Assembly: GCF_002307495.1 (NCBI RefSeq)
Contig: NZ_NTMR01000002.1
Location: 62,001-126,000 of the forward strand
Reading direction: 5' to 3'
DNA: 64,000 bases
From: Pseudomonas abyssi
GTDB lineage: Bacteria > Pseudomonadota > Gammaproteobacteria > Pseudomonadales > Pseudomonadaceae
Below the pieces are notes generated by a model, which was not told the origin of the DNA, made no database searches, and was given only the letters and a program-made list of their open reading frames with translations. Every line of letters begins with the position of its first letter. Positions within the stretch are counted from its first letter, which is position 1. Below are positions 45,574 to 52,858 of the stretch, one piece after another. Made by a program: the position numbers and the translations under genes.

Positions 45574-45858
45574 TCAATCCCCCGTGTAGTGGCCGCGCAC
45601 GCCATCGCGCCGGCTGTCTTGATAATCACGCTCTGCACCCTGCCCACTTGCCGCGGCAGCCCTCAGCACGTTTGCTGTCGCAATCTGTCGGGTCAGGTAG
45701 CGCCCGAGCTGCTGGGTCAGGTCCTGCCCTGCCATCGGCAGCCAGCCCACGCCATCACACGGCACGCAGTCCAGCTCATGAAACACGCCAAGCGTCGTAC
45801 CCTTGCCGTTGCACGCCTTGCACACTTCCGGCTCTACGTTGTCACGCCGCCCTGTCAC
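45574..45858 (-). CDS. DnaJ-type zinc-finger small protein
   Basis: A 94-residue protein with an N-terminal double zinc knuckle CKACNGKG ... CVPCDGVGW, like the central domain of DnaJ, and a basic C-terminal helix (LGRYLTRQIATANVLRAAAAS). Starts with GTG overlapping the upstream stop (GTGA). Such proteins are frequent just upstream of Q in Pseudomonas phages; role unknown. Confidence 0.75.
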   Translation of the reverse strand: MTGRRDNVEPEVCKACNGKGTTLGVFHELDCVPCDGVGWLPMAGQDLTQQLGRYLTRQIATANVLRAAAASGQGAERDYQDSRRDGVRGHYTGD

Positions 45859-46058
45859 GCTTGCTCCTTACGGTGTATTTCCACGCACCGGTCCAACTGA
45901 TCAGGGTCTGGGCTGGTGAACAGCAGCGCACCGCCTGGCCCACTGACCACAAACACCCGCTCGCCTCGCATTACCTCAACCGTGCGACGGTATCCGTCGC
46001 AGGTCTCCCATAGATCAAGCCCTGGCTCGACCCGCTCCCACTCGACGCGATCACTCAA
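45855..46058 (-). CDS. Small early phage protein
   Basis: A 67-residue acidic protein. The start is TTG at 46058 (MSDRVEWERVEPGLDLWET after initiation), which overlaps the rusA stop as TTGA and has GGGGAGG seven bases upstream; the GTG further upstream would include that site in the coding region. Contains CDGYRRTVEVMRGERVFVVSGPGGALLF, a beta-rich unit. Function unknown. Confidence 0.6.
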   Translation of the reverse strand: MSDRVEWERVEPGLDLWETCDGYRRTVEVMRGERVFVVSGPGGALLFTSPDPDQLDRCVEIHRKEQA

Positions 46059-46420
46059 GCCGTAACCTCCCCGCCAATCCACACCAACACCGCGCCACCC
46101 GGGCGTGGCTCGCCCATCCGGATGGTGGTCTCAAACCGGCTGTCATCAATACCAAGCGCATCCGCGATGCCGTCCCGGCCGCTCTTCATGCTTGCGAGGC
46201 AGTTGTCATCGTCTCGGCGGCGGCGATCTGGCGGGCAGAACGTCAGCACCAGTTGCACCTTGCCCTCCGGGGCAACAATGCGGGCCTGTTTGGTCATGAT
46301 GTGGCAGGTGGTGCGATACGACTTGGCGGCCTTGGCCTTCTTGCGCCAGTGCGCCCTGGTGTTAGGGCTCAGGTCCTTTGGCGGCCACGGCAGCGTCAGC
46401 AGGTGTTCAGCGAATTGCAT
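46055..46420 (-). CDS. rusA: Holliday-junction resolvase RusA
   Basis: Cuts four-way DNA junctions during phage recombination and packaging. The start at 46420 (MQFAEHLLTLPWPPKDLSPN) has AGGAGG eight bases upstream. The 121-residue protein has the family motifs LPWPPKDLSPNTR..HW and RRRRDDDNCLASMKSGRDGIADALGIDDSRF, with the Asp cluster that binds magnesium. Located in the nin-like region before Q, as in lambdoid phages. Confidence 0.92.
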   Translation of the reverse strand: MQFAEHLLTLPWPPKDLSPNTRAHWRKKAKAAKSYRTTCHIMTKQARIVAPEGKVQLVLTFCPPDRRRRDDDNCLASMKSGRDGIADALGIDDSRFETTIRMGEPRPGGAVLVWIGGEVTA

Positions 46421-46616
46421 TGGCACCCACCTCCTTAAATCCGATTGCCGATGCAAGCGCGGTCAGGCGTGGCTTGGCGATATGGCAGCTCGCTTCGCCG
46501 CAGCGATTGAGGCTCCCCAGCAGGTCGATCCTGCCCACCAGACCGACCGCTACGAACGCAAAGCCCTCATCCATGACGAAGAGCTGGATGGGGCCCTGGA
46601 ACACCCGTTTTTGCAT
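46407..46616 (-). CDS. Small early phage protein between integrase 2 and rusA
   Basis: A 69-residue protein with the start ATG 46616 and GAGAGG eight bases upstream, beginning MQKRVFQGPIQLFVMDEGFAFVAVG. It lies four bases after the stop of the recombinase gene and overlaps the start of rusA. Similar short proteins occur in nin regions; function not known. Confidence 0.55.
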   Translation of the reverse strand: MQKRVFQGPIQLFVMDEGFAFVAVGLVGRIDLLGSLNRCGEASCHIAKPRLTALASAIGFKEVGANAIR

Positions 46617-46620
46617 ATCT

Positions 46621-47652
46621 TCATCCTCTCCGTGTAGAAACGCAGGATTCGGCGCAATCGCCCGCCTGCTCTGGGGTTGCGCCATTTGGCAGAAATGCAG
46701 GAACAGCCACTTTTGCGCCGTGCGCCTCGGCAAATCCCAACTCATCAAGCCGGTTATGCCACCGCTCCAACGCCTCCCGCCGACGCTCCATGGCATCGCG
46801 GGTCAGGTAGGTTTCAGCAGTCACGCCAAGGGTGTGATTGATCAGCAGCTCGCCCACCATGTGGTCAACGCCAATGTCGGCCAGGCTGGAGCGCATCAGC
46901 TTGCGCAGATCGTGGCTTGTCCACCTCCGGCCGCTCACCTGACGCATCAGGGCATGGGCGCTGGTGTCTGCCATCCGCTCACCACCGCGCACCGGGAACA
47001 GCCATGCCGCCTTGAGGCGTGGGTCTGGCAGTGCCTCCCGGTACCGCTGCAGCAGCGCCAGCACCTGCGGGGTCAGTGGCAACACATGCTCGCGCCGGCT
47101 CTTGGTGTTCGATTCAGGAATCACCCACACCCGCTCATCCAGCGACACGTGCGACCACCGGGCCTGCAGCGTCTCGGATATCCGGGTGCCATGCGCCAGC
47201 ATCATCAGCGGCAACATTCCCTTCGCCGGGTCAGCCCGAAACGCCGCCACCAGGTGCGGCACCAGCTCCTGCAGGTCAACGCGCGACAGCGCCGCAGGCT
47301 TCGGTCTCAGCTTGCCCTTGTAGAAGTCCCGGAACGTGACCCCGGCCAGCGGGTTTGAGGCGATGCGCCCCTGCCCCTCGGCCATGCGGAACGCCTGCCC
47401 CAGCGCCTGAAGGGCCTTCTGCACCGAGCGCGGCGCCAGCTCCTGGTGCATCGGGAACACCAGCTTGTCATCCAACAGCACCCGGTCGATCTTCCGCAGC
47501 GGCACCTTGCCCACGCGCGGCAGCACGTGTTTACGCATCAGGCTGCCCATGCTGCGGCGGTACTTCTCCGACCGCGCCTTGTCGCCCTCGATGCGCGATA
47601 ACCACCAGCAAACAACATCCCCAACCGCCCTCATTCCCTTCGCTTCAGCCAA
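46621..47652 (-). CDS. Second tyrosine recombinase, inside the early operon
   Basis: A 343-residue site-specific recombinase with a core-binding helical domain (about residues 30-120) and a catalytic domain carrying all expected residues: Arg in LAHGTRISETL (about 165), Lys in SNTKSRREHVLPL, TSHDLRKLMRSSLADIG, NHTLG (His) and the Tyr nucleophile in TAETYLTRD. It is embedded among replication genes with overlapping starts, not next to an attachment site, while a lambda-type integrase lies at the prophage right end. It may act in dimer resolution or another DNA transaction; role unknown. Confidence 0.85.
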   Translation of the reverse strand: MAEAKGMRAVGDVVCWWLSRIEGDKARSEKYRRSMGSLMRKHVLPRVGKVPLRKIDRVLLDDKLVFPMHQELAPRSVQKALQALGQAFRMAEGQGRIASNPLAGVTFRDFYKGKLRPKPAALSRVDLQELVPHLVAAFRADPAKGMLPLMMLAHGTRISETLQARWSHVSLDERVWVIPESNTKSRREHVLPLTPQVLALLQRYREALPDPRLKAAWLFPVRGGERMADTSAHALMRQVSGRRWTSHDLRKLMRSSLADIGVDHMVGELLINHTLGVTAETYLTRDAMERRREALERWHNRLDELGFAEAHGAKVAVPAFLPNGATPEQAGDCAESCVSTRRG

Positions 47653-47788
47653 AGGTCACCTCCGCCAGCCGATGCGCACCGAAACGGTCGACGCAGTCTG
47701 ATTGGACCTGCTCCAGGCTGACGGGCTCGGGATAGATCGTGCTGCCAGCAGTGCCATCTGCCAGCCGAAAGCGGAACAGGCGGCTCAC
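47645..47788 (-). CDS. Very small early phage protein
   Basis: A 47-residue protein starting with GTG at 47788 (GTGA overlap with the previous stop) and ending inside the recombinase start. Sequence after initiation is SRLFRFRLADGTAGSTIYPEPVSLEQ and onward to the AEVTFG end. The overlaps on both sides are the argument for it; no family is recognised. Confidence 0.5.
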   Translation of the reverse strand: MSRLFRFRLADGTAGSTIYPEPVSLEQVQSDCVDRFGAHRLAEVTFG

Positions 47789-48240
47789 GACAGCAGCTCC
47801 GAAGGCACGCTCACGGTATCGCCCAGCTTTGCAGCTACGAAGGCGCGGCACGCGGCAATCTGCGGGGTCTCGCCATCAGCGGTGACGAAACTACAATTCG
47901 CCTCAGCTTTATCAGTAATCATCAAGGCGCCCCAGCACCCACCGCCATCAGACTGCCATCCGTCGCCAGGCGATAGCTCAATGGCGCAGGCATGGATCAT
48001 TGGCCCGCAAACCGCCCAATCAGTGGATGGCGACCAGTGGTTTCGCGACCCATAGGCGCCCTGATATGTCAGAGTTACTGAGCGCGGGAAAAGGATCGGA
48101 GTTGCTCCCTCCCTTGCCTGGTATTCCCGTGCGTCTTGGACGCAAATAGTGGGCTGAATTCCAGGGTATCGAGCGCAGAAAACCGCCCAGTCCAGAGCCA
48201 CTCCATGAAGCTCAGACGTTTTGATATCTATCGTGCTCAT
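47785..48240 (-). CDS. DUF2591-like phage protein
   Basis: A 151-residue protein with start ATG 48240 (MSTIDIKTSELHGVALDWAVFCARYPGIQP). The opening KTSEL.G.ALDWAV and the following STDWAVCGPMIHACAIELSPGDG resemble the DUF2591 family, which is found in phages and of unknown function. ATGA overlap with the P-like gene. Confidence 0.7.
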   Translation of the reverse strand: MSTIDIKTSELHGVALDWAVFCARYPGIQPTICVQDAREYQAREGATPILFPRSVTLTYQGAYGSRNHWSPSTDWAVCGPMIHACAIELSPGDGWQSDGGGCWGALMITDKAEANCSFVTADGETPQIAACRAFVAAKLGDTVSVPSELLS

Positions 48241-48890
48241 GCCCGCACCCCGCCCAACGATGACCGCAACCCGGCCAGCGCGGCGCGACCAACCTCCGGG
48301 GTGCATACACTCACTGACGGCGGCAGCGCCTTTGGCACCTCGCGCAGCGGCTTGCAATCCAACACCATCTGCACCACAGCGCCATATACCCGCTCAAACA
48401 GCTTGTAGCTCTTCTGTTCAGGCAGATTTGCCAGTTCCCAGAAGCCGACCTCGGTGGCTGCGTGGTACACCGCAGCATGAACACCATCCGCCGACGCGGT
48501 CGGGTGAGCGATTCGACAGGCCTCACGATATGCATCGCGAGTCGCGGGCAAACCAAGCTGCTCCGGTGTGGGCGCGCACCACTCGATGAAGCGGCCAACG
48601 CTCGGGGCGAAGTCGCTACCGCTCAGGCGGCACTGCGCCAGCCCGAAGCGGATCTGCTCGATACGGTCGATGCGGGATGCAACAAAGGCCCTCACCCAAC
48701 TGCGCTTTGCCGCCGCCAGGGACTTGTCGTCAGGCCAAGCGCGGCGCCAAGCCGGGAAGATCGCCTGCAGCTCGATGAACAGGTCGTTGACCACATCGAC
48801 AGTCGCCGGGTCCAGCTTGCGCGCAGCCTTGGGGGCAGGCTGAGCTGGGGCGCTCATCGCACTGGTTATCAGATCTTTGGTCTCTCGCAT
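48237..48890 (-). CDS. Replication protein P-like (helicase loader)
   Basis: Lambda-P-type proteins bring the host DnaB helicase to the phage origin. The 217-residue protein starts at 48890 (MRETKDLITSAMSAPAQPAPKAARKLDP) and contains VNDLFIELQAIFPAWRRAWPDDKSLAAAKRSWVRAF and LSGSDFAPSVGRFIEWCAP, the segments that define the family. It follows the O-like gene with an ATGA overlap, as O and P always do. Confidence 0.88.
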   Translation of the reverse strand: MRETKDLITSAMSAPAQPAPKAARKLDPATVDVVNDLFIELQAIFPAWRRAWPDDKSLAAAKRSWVRAFVASRIDRIEQIRFGLAQCRLSGSDFAPSVGRFIEWCAPTPEQLGLPATRDAYREACRIAHPTASADGVHAAVYHAATEVGFWELANLPEQKSYKLFERVYGAVVQMVLDCKPLREVPKALPPSVSVCTPEVGRAALAGLRSSLGGVRA

Positions 48891-49651
48891 CACAGGTCCC
48901 CCATGTCGTCTGCCCAAGTTTTATCGTCAAAGTCAGGTCCAGAGCCCGCGCCGGGAGCACTGCGCCCCCCTACCCTCTGCAGGCGATTAACTACCCAGTC
49001 GCACTTGAACCCGCGCCAGCCAGCCTCCTGCGCTTCGCCAAGCGCCTCGTCAGCAGTGATCCCAACAGCCGCGCACCGCTCCAGCTCAGCATTCACCCTG
49101 CCCCACACCGTGCTGGTCACAGGTGCCCGCATCCGCTGTCGGCAGGTCAGCCAGTCGGACAGCACCTGCTCCGAAGCACCGTGGGGGTTATCAGCCAACA
49201 GCTGCGTCAAGCCAAACCGAGAGGCTGTCGAACGTGAGTTTTTGTCGGGCTGCGCAGAGAGTGACGGTTCCTTTACGGTTCCCTTACGGTTCTGGGGGCA
49301 CGTCGTGCCGGGGTGTCCGGCATCTGGCGCCGGGGTGGGGGGCACGTCGTGCCGGGGTGCATCTGGTGCAGGGGGGCATGAGGTGCCGGGGTTGAATCCT
49401 TCAGGAAGGACCGTGTACCAGGTCGATCTTCCAGACCGCTGATGGCTCGCCAGCAGCCGCATATCCTCCAGCTTGCGCAGAGACGCCCTAACGGCGCGCT
49501 CAGACAGGCAAGTACGCTCTGAAATGCTCGCAATAGACGGCCAGCAGACGCCCTCGTCGTTCGCATTGTCCGCCAAGCTGATCAGCACCGCCTTCTGGGT
49601 CGCGCTGAGCCCTTGGATAGGCCAGCACTGGCTCATGATCATCGTGCTCAT
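48890..49651 (-). CDS. Replication initiator, O-like with N-terminal winged helix
   Basis: A 253-residue protein: an N-terminal HTH_36-type winged helix (LSATQKAVLISLADNANDEGVCWPSIASISERTCLSERAVRASLRKLEDM, about residues 15-65), a Pro/Ala-rich linker (about 85-120) and a C-terminal domain with QVLSDWLTCRQRMRAPVTSTVW. Origin repeats are usually inside such genes; the linker region (about 49280-49400) has several direct repeats of GGGGCA/GTCGTGCCGGGG that could be an origin. The following gene is P-like. Confidence 0.82.
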   Translation of the reverse strand: MSTMIMSQCWPIQGLSATQKAVLISLADNANDEGVCWPSIASISERTCLSERAVRASLRKLEDMRLLASHQRSGRSTWYTVLPEGFNPGTSCPPAPDAPRHDVPPTPAPDAGHPGTTCPQNRKGTVKEPSLSAQPDKNSRSTASRFGLTQLLADNPHGASEQVLSDWLTCRQRMRAPVTSTVWGRVNAELERCAAVGITADEALGEAQEAGWRGFKCDWVVNRLQRVGGRSAPGAGSGPDFDDKTWADDMGDL

Positions 49652-50355
49652 CGGGGAGCACCGCCCAGCTTTTGCGCCAGCACCGTCAAACCCTTCGGCG
49701 TGACACGCACCTGTGACGCCAAGCGGTCCTGCTGCTCATCATCCAGGCCAATCACCGTTACCTTGTGTTCAAGCAGCCCGGAAGACAGCCGCGGCGCATA
49801 CGCCAGCCAGCGCGCCGAACCTTCGCGTCGATAGATCCAGCGGTTATCGCGCATCCAGCCGAGCAGCCACTTTCTCTGCACATTGAGGTGCTTGGCGGCA
49901 TCGGTCAGGCACAGCGTGCCGCTGCTCTCAGCGATGCGCCCCAGCGCCTCTATTTTCGGGCGCTGCTCCGCAACCACAGCCCGCAGCGCGCCATTCTGCT
50001 CTGCCAGGTCAGCAGCCAGTCGCAGTGCTTCCGGTAGTGATTGGGGGATTGCAGGGCGGGCGGCCTGCTGGTCTTCCAGTTCCTGCCAGCGGTCAACCAG
50101 GCGCGCCGTGAACTCCGGCGACATCTGCGCCACCACCACATAACTGTCACGCTTGCTCACGTGGTACAGCAACCCAGGGCGGCCGCCTGTGGCGGGCTTT
50201 TCCTCCGCTGGAGGTAAAGGGATAACCTTCTTCAGCGCCAGCCGCTGGATAGTCCGGCGCACATTGTCGTGGCGCGCGCCCAGTAGCTCGGCAATCTCGG
50301 CACTACTCATCGTCAGCGCCGCACCGGTATTGCTCAACATCACGTCTGTAGCCAT
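49648..50355 (-). CDS. Rha / KilAC-type phage regulatory protein
   Basis: A 235-residue protein: an N-terminal Rha-like DNA-binding part (MSSAEIAELLGARHDNVRRTIQRLA then YVVVAQMSPEFTARLVDRWQELE) and a C-terminal KilA-C antirepressor domain (LCLTDAAKHLNVQRKWLLGWMRDNRWIYRRE). Such two-part proteins act as antirepressors or regulators of the lysis-lysogeny decision. It is transcribed from the cro promoter region; overlap with the O-like gene is four bases. Confidence 0.85.
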   Translation of the reverse strand: MATDVMLSNTGAALTMSSAEIAELLGARHDNVRRTIQRLALKKVIPLPPAEEKPATGGRPGLLYHVSKRDSYVVVAQMSPEFTARLVDRWQELEDQQAARPAIPQSLPEALRLAADLAEQNGALRAVVAEQRPKIEALGRIAESSGTLCLTDAAKHLNVQRKWLLGWMRDNRWIYRREGSARWLAYAPRLSSGLLEHKVTVIGLDDEQQDRLASQVRVTPKGLTVLAQKLGGAPR

Positions 50356-50374
50356 AATGTCCTCTCTCTCGAAG

Positions 50375-50413
50375 CCCCGGCAGGGTCCCCACCCATCAAT
50401 GCCGGGGTTTTTT
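50375..50413 (+). terminator. Plus-strand terminator between rha and the cro-like gene
   Basis: CCCCGGCA (50375-50382) pairs with TGCCGGGG (50400-50407), followed by TTTTTT (50408-50413). No plus-strand gene lies upstream, so it would end an antisense or small RNA transcript, or act as an insulating structure within the minus operon leader. Confidence 0.6.
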
Positions 50414-50487
50414 ATTGCCTGTATGAAAAACCAGCACTTTCAGTGCGCTTAACGCACCCGTCCGCATGCGGCACCATGTAGTCGTGG

Positions 50488-50700
50488 TCAGGTCGTCATC
50501 GCCGCACGGAAGATGTCAGGCCGAAGGTCTTGGGCGGAAACGGCTCCAGAGCAAGCCGCGACAATCGAATGAACGCGATGCGCAGGAACGCCCCGCCTCT
50601 TCCACTGCGTGATTGCCATCGAGGTAACGCCGATACGCTCGGCCAGCGCTCGCGCAGAACCAACGGCGTAAATAGCCTCTTCAAGCGGAGTCTTTTTCAT
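50488..50700 (-). CDS. Cro-like early repressor (YdaS-type)
   Basis: A 70-residue helix-turn-helix protein starting at ATG 50700 (MKKTPLEEAIYAVGSARALAERIGVTSMAITQWKRRGVP), with GGAAG seven bases upstream. The AERIGVTSMAITQWKRRGVPAHRVHSI block is the recognition motif. It diverges from the S24 repressor over a shared operator region, the classical cro/cI arrangement. Confidence 0.88.
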   Translation of the reverse strand: MKKTPLEEAIYAVGSARALAERIGVTSMAITQWKRRGVPAHRVHSIVAACSGAVSAQDLRPDIFRAAMTT

Positions 50701-50784
50701 AAAACTTCCGTTTACTGGTGATAAACATGGATCAACAATACGTTTATTTAACGGGCGCGGCAAGCCCCGTAAACTCCTTGTTTA
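50700..50784. promoter_or_regulatory. cro/repressor operator-promoter region with three operators
   Basis: Three copies of a 15-bp element TAAAC-N5-GTTTA: O1 TAAAA-CTTCC-GTTTA (50700-50714), O2 TCAAC-AATAC-GTTTA (50732-50746), O3 TAAAC-TCCTT-GTTTA (50770-50784). Leftward promoter for cro: TTGCCG / 17 / TATTGT (complements at 50758-50763 and 50735-50740), covered by O2. Rightward promoter for the repressor: TTTAAC / 17 / TAAACT (50747-50752, 50770-50775), covered by O3. The repressor ATG at 50784 would be nearly leaderless, as in lambda PRM. Confidence 0.75.
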
Positions 50785-51509
50785 TGGACTTACACAAGCA
50801 TTCCGGGGAGCGCCTCAGGGCGTACCTGCAAAAGAACGGCTGGAAATTCACCGACTTCGCATCGGTGATGGGTGTCGCCCCGCAGAACGTGAACAACTGG
50901 CTCGATCGCGGAGTGCCGGCGAACAGGCATAGGGAAGTCTGTAAAAAACTTGGCTTGAATATGGAATGGCTGCTGGACGGTCACGGGCCTGAGGAGATAG
51001 CTCAGCAGCGGCACGAATCCCATGCTCAAGCAGAGCTGGCTGGTGTGGTAGAAGAGTGGGACGACGAAACACCGCTAGATGCGGATACCGTCTCTCTGCC
51101 ATTTCTCAAGGAGGTGGAATTGGCCGCAGGAACAGGTCGAACAGCAGTCGAGCCAAGCAGCGATAGAAAGCTAAGGTTTGGGAAAATGTCGCTGAAGAAG
51201 AAAGGTGTTCAGGCTGAACACGCCGTTGCCGTAACAATACGGGGCAACAGCATGGAGCCGGTGCTACTGGACGGAGCTACGGTCGCGGTTAACACCGTCG
51301 ACAAGTCCGTGGTTGACGGCAAGATTTACGCGCTCAGCCATGCCGGACAGCTGAGAGTAAAGCTGCTCTACCGATTGCCGGGCGGAGGGCTCAGGGTGCG
51401 AAGCTATAATCGAGACGAGCACGCTGACGAAGAGTATTCCCTGGAGCAGTTGCAAGAGCACGAAATTCACATTATTGGCCGCGTCTTCTGGGGTGCTGCG
51501 TTCTTCTAG
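50784..51509 (+). CDS. S24-type phage repressor (CI-like)
   Basis: Maintains lysogeny. The chosen start, ATG 50784 (MDLHKHSGERLRAYLQKNG), gives 241 residues; an ATG at 50727 with GGTGA before it is possible but would put the operators inside the gene. The N-terminal HTH (FTDFASVMGVAPQNVNNWLDRGVP, about residues 20-45) binds DNA; the C-terminal S24 domain has VTIRGNSMEPVLLDGATVAV (nucleophile Ser) and the DGKIYALSHAGQLRVKLLYR segment (Lys), so it should self-cleave with RecA on SOS induction. Confidence 0.9.
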   Translation: MDLHKHSGERLRAYLQKNGWKFTDFASVMGVAPQNVNNWLDRGVPANRHREVCKKLGLNMEWLLDGHGPEEIAQQRHESHAQAELAGVVEEWDDETPLDADTVSLPFLKEVELAAGTGRTAVEPSSDRKLRFGKMSLKKKGVQAEHAVAVTIRGNSMEPVLLDGATVAVNTVDKSVVDGKIYALSHAGQLRVKLLYRLPGGGLRVRSYNRDEHADEEYSLEQLQEHEIHIIGRVFWGAAFF

Positions 51510-51524
51510 GCGCACACCTGATAC

Positions 51525-51665
51525 ATGCGCGTGGAGGCTAATGCGGCAATGGGCAATCAGCGAATCCTCAATCAACTCAGTCGGAACCGCCCCGCGATGA
51601 CCGTCGCAGCAAACAGCAATGCGACCACATGCAGTGCCGTTATTCCGAAGCGCGAAGCCTTCTGA
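51525..51665 (+). CDS. Possible 46-residue peptide after the repressor
   Basis: An in-frame ORF MRVEANAAMGNQRILNQLSRNRPAMTVAANS... ends in TGA whose last base starts the next ATG (TGATG). A GGAGG site at 51533-51537 could instead start an overlapping 19-residue peptide at 51541. No family is recognised; it is listed because of its overlap with the membrane peptide that follows. Confidence 0.3.
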   Translation: MRVEANAAMGNQRILNQLSRNRPAMTVAANSNATTCSAVIPKREAF

Positions 51666-51793
51666 TGTTTGGCTTCCGCTTCTGGCAGGCCCTGTTTGAG
51701 GGTAGACGCTGGGCACGGCGCCAGCTGCTAGAAGGCCTGTTGCTGGTGGTAGTGGTGCTGCTGTTGGCTTCGATCGTGAAATCGTATGCGTGA
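51665..51793 (+). CDS. Possible 42-residue single-span membrane peptide
   Basis: MFGFRFWQALFEGRRWARRQ leads into a strongly hydrophobic stretch LLLVVVVLLLASIV and ends SYA. The ATG overlaps the previous stop (TGATG), suggesting translational coupling. It lies between the repressor and the BstA-like gene, where superinfection-exclusion peptides are sometimes found. Support is limited to composition and overlap. Confidence 0.45.
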   Translation: MFGFRFWQALFEGRRWARRQLLEGLLLVVVVLLLASIVKSYA

Positions 51794-51813
51794 CGAGTGA
51801 GAGTTGGAAGACA

Positions 51814-51843
51814 TTGCGAGATGGCAGGCCATCAATCTATTAG
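51814..51843 (+). promoter_or_regulatory. Candidate promoter of the BstA-like gene with palindrome
   Basis: TTGCGA (51814-51819), 18-base spacer, TATTAG (51838-51843), 39 bases upstream of the gene. The spacer contains the palindrome GATGG-CAGG-CCATC (51820-51833), a possible operator or hairpin. Confidence 0.45.
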
Positions 51844-51881
51844 AGGCCACCAATATTACATTAAATATCAAGGAGTTAGAT

Positions 51882-52802
51882 ATGAATACGTCGGGCGCGG
51901 CTGCCACCCCTAAACAGATAGCCCTAGATCTTGGCGTTGAGGTTCAGCGCGACGTTAACGGTATTGAAATGGGCGTTCTCGAGAACGGTATTCCTTTTCT
52001 TACCCAGCGCGGACTCGCTCTAGCGGCAGGAGCGCCACGTAGCGCCATTCAGGACTTAAGCCAGGAATGGATAGATCACTTTAATGATGGCGTTCTCACC
52101 AAGGATAGGATCTCTTTCATACGGAACTACCTTTTCGAGCGCGGTTACACCGAGCCTTCCCTCTACATAGAAACCGTTCGGGACGGAACCTCGCACTACG
52201 CTTATCCAGACGTTGTTTGCACTGCGATTATCGAATACTACGCTTTTGAAAGTCGATCCCCCAGCCAACAAGCCATTGAGACGTACCGCAGGTTTGCCAG
52301 CTACGGCTTGCAACGGTTTATCTATGACTCCCTCAATTACACCCCTGCGGATAAATGGCGGTACCACAACGATCGCGTATCCATGCTCAAAGACAGCGCA
52401 CCGGACGGTTATTTCACTATTTTTCGTGAAATCACCGGCATGGTTGTAGACCTTATAAATGCCGACCTCACGGTTAATCACAAAACCGTACCGGACATCA
52501 GCGTTGGTCAGCACTGGGCGCGATTTTGGAAAGACAACGGACTGGCTGAACAATTCGGGGACCGCCGAGAATACGAGCACAACTACCCGGACTACTATCC
52601 CCAAGCGATGAGCAACCCGCAGCGCCCCTATGCGTATCCTGATGCAGCCCTACCGACTTTCCGGGCATGGTTCAAAAGCACTTACTTGCCGACCAAGTTC
52701 CCGGCCTACATTCTGAAAAAGAGCAACTTGCTGGCTGGCGGACGAAACGAAGCGCAGATGATCGCGGGCATGTTCAACCCTCCTCAGTTGCCCCGCAGCT
52801 AG
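51882..52802 (+). CDS. BstA-like prophage defence protein (candidate)
   Basis: A 306-residue soluble protein starting at ATG 51882 behind AAGGAG. The N-terminal region (GVEVQRDVNGIEMGVLENGIPFLTQRGLALAAGAPRSAIQDLSQEWIDHF) resembles KilA-N/BstA N-terminal domains; the C-terminal half has HNYPDYYPQAMSNPQRPYAYPDAALPTFRAWF, a pattern I associate with BstA-type abortive-infection proteins. Its location next to the repressor, as in phage BTP1, supports this. BstA homologues stop replication of infecting phages while sparing their own prophage. Similarity judged by eye only. Confidence 0.6.
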   Translation: MNTSGAAATPKQIALDLGVEVQRDVNGIEMGVLENGIPFLTQRGLALAAGAPRSAIQDLSQEWIDHFNDGVLTKDRISFIRNYLFERGYTEPSLYIETVRDGTSHYAYPDVVCTAIIEYYAFESRSPSQQAIETYRRFASYGLQRFIYDSLNYTPADKWRYHNDRVSMLKDSAPDGYFTIFREITGMVVDLINADLTVNHKTVPDISVGQHWARFWKDNGLAEQFGDRREYEHNYPDYYPQAMSNPQRPYAYPDAALPTFRAWFKSTYLPTKFPAYILKKSNLLAGGRNEAQMIAGMFNPPQLPRS

Positions 52803-52820
52803 CAATAGCTCGCCACCCCA

Positions 52821-52845
52821 AGCCCGCCCCGAGCGGGCTTTTTTG
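52821..52845 (+). terminator. Terminator after the BstA-like gene
   Basis: AGCCCGC (52821-52827) pairs with GCGGGCT (52833-52839), followed by six Us. A second stem, CCCGC-TTCG-GCGGG (52859-52872) with TTTTCTTTT, lies directly downstream, so the gene ends with a double terminator. Confidence 0.8.
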
Positions 52846-52858
52846 TGCCCTCCCCCAG

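Noticed and set aside
50727-51509. Longer repressor starting at ATG 50727
   Set aside because: It has a weak GGTGA site but would place two operators and the repressor promoter inside the coding region; kept only as an alternative.
51264-51716. Minus-strand 150-residue frame under the repressor gene
   Set aside because: Antisense to the S24 domain of the repressor; no ribosome site.
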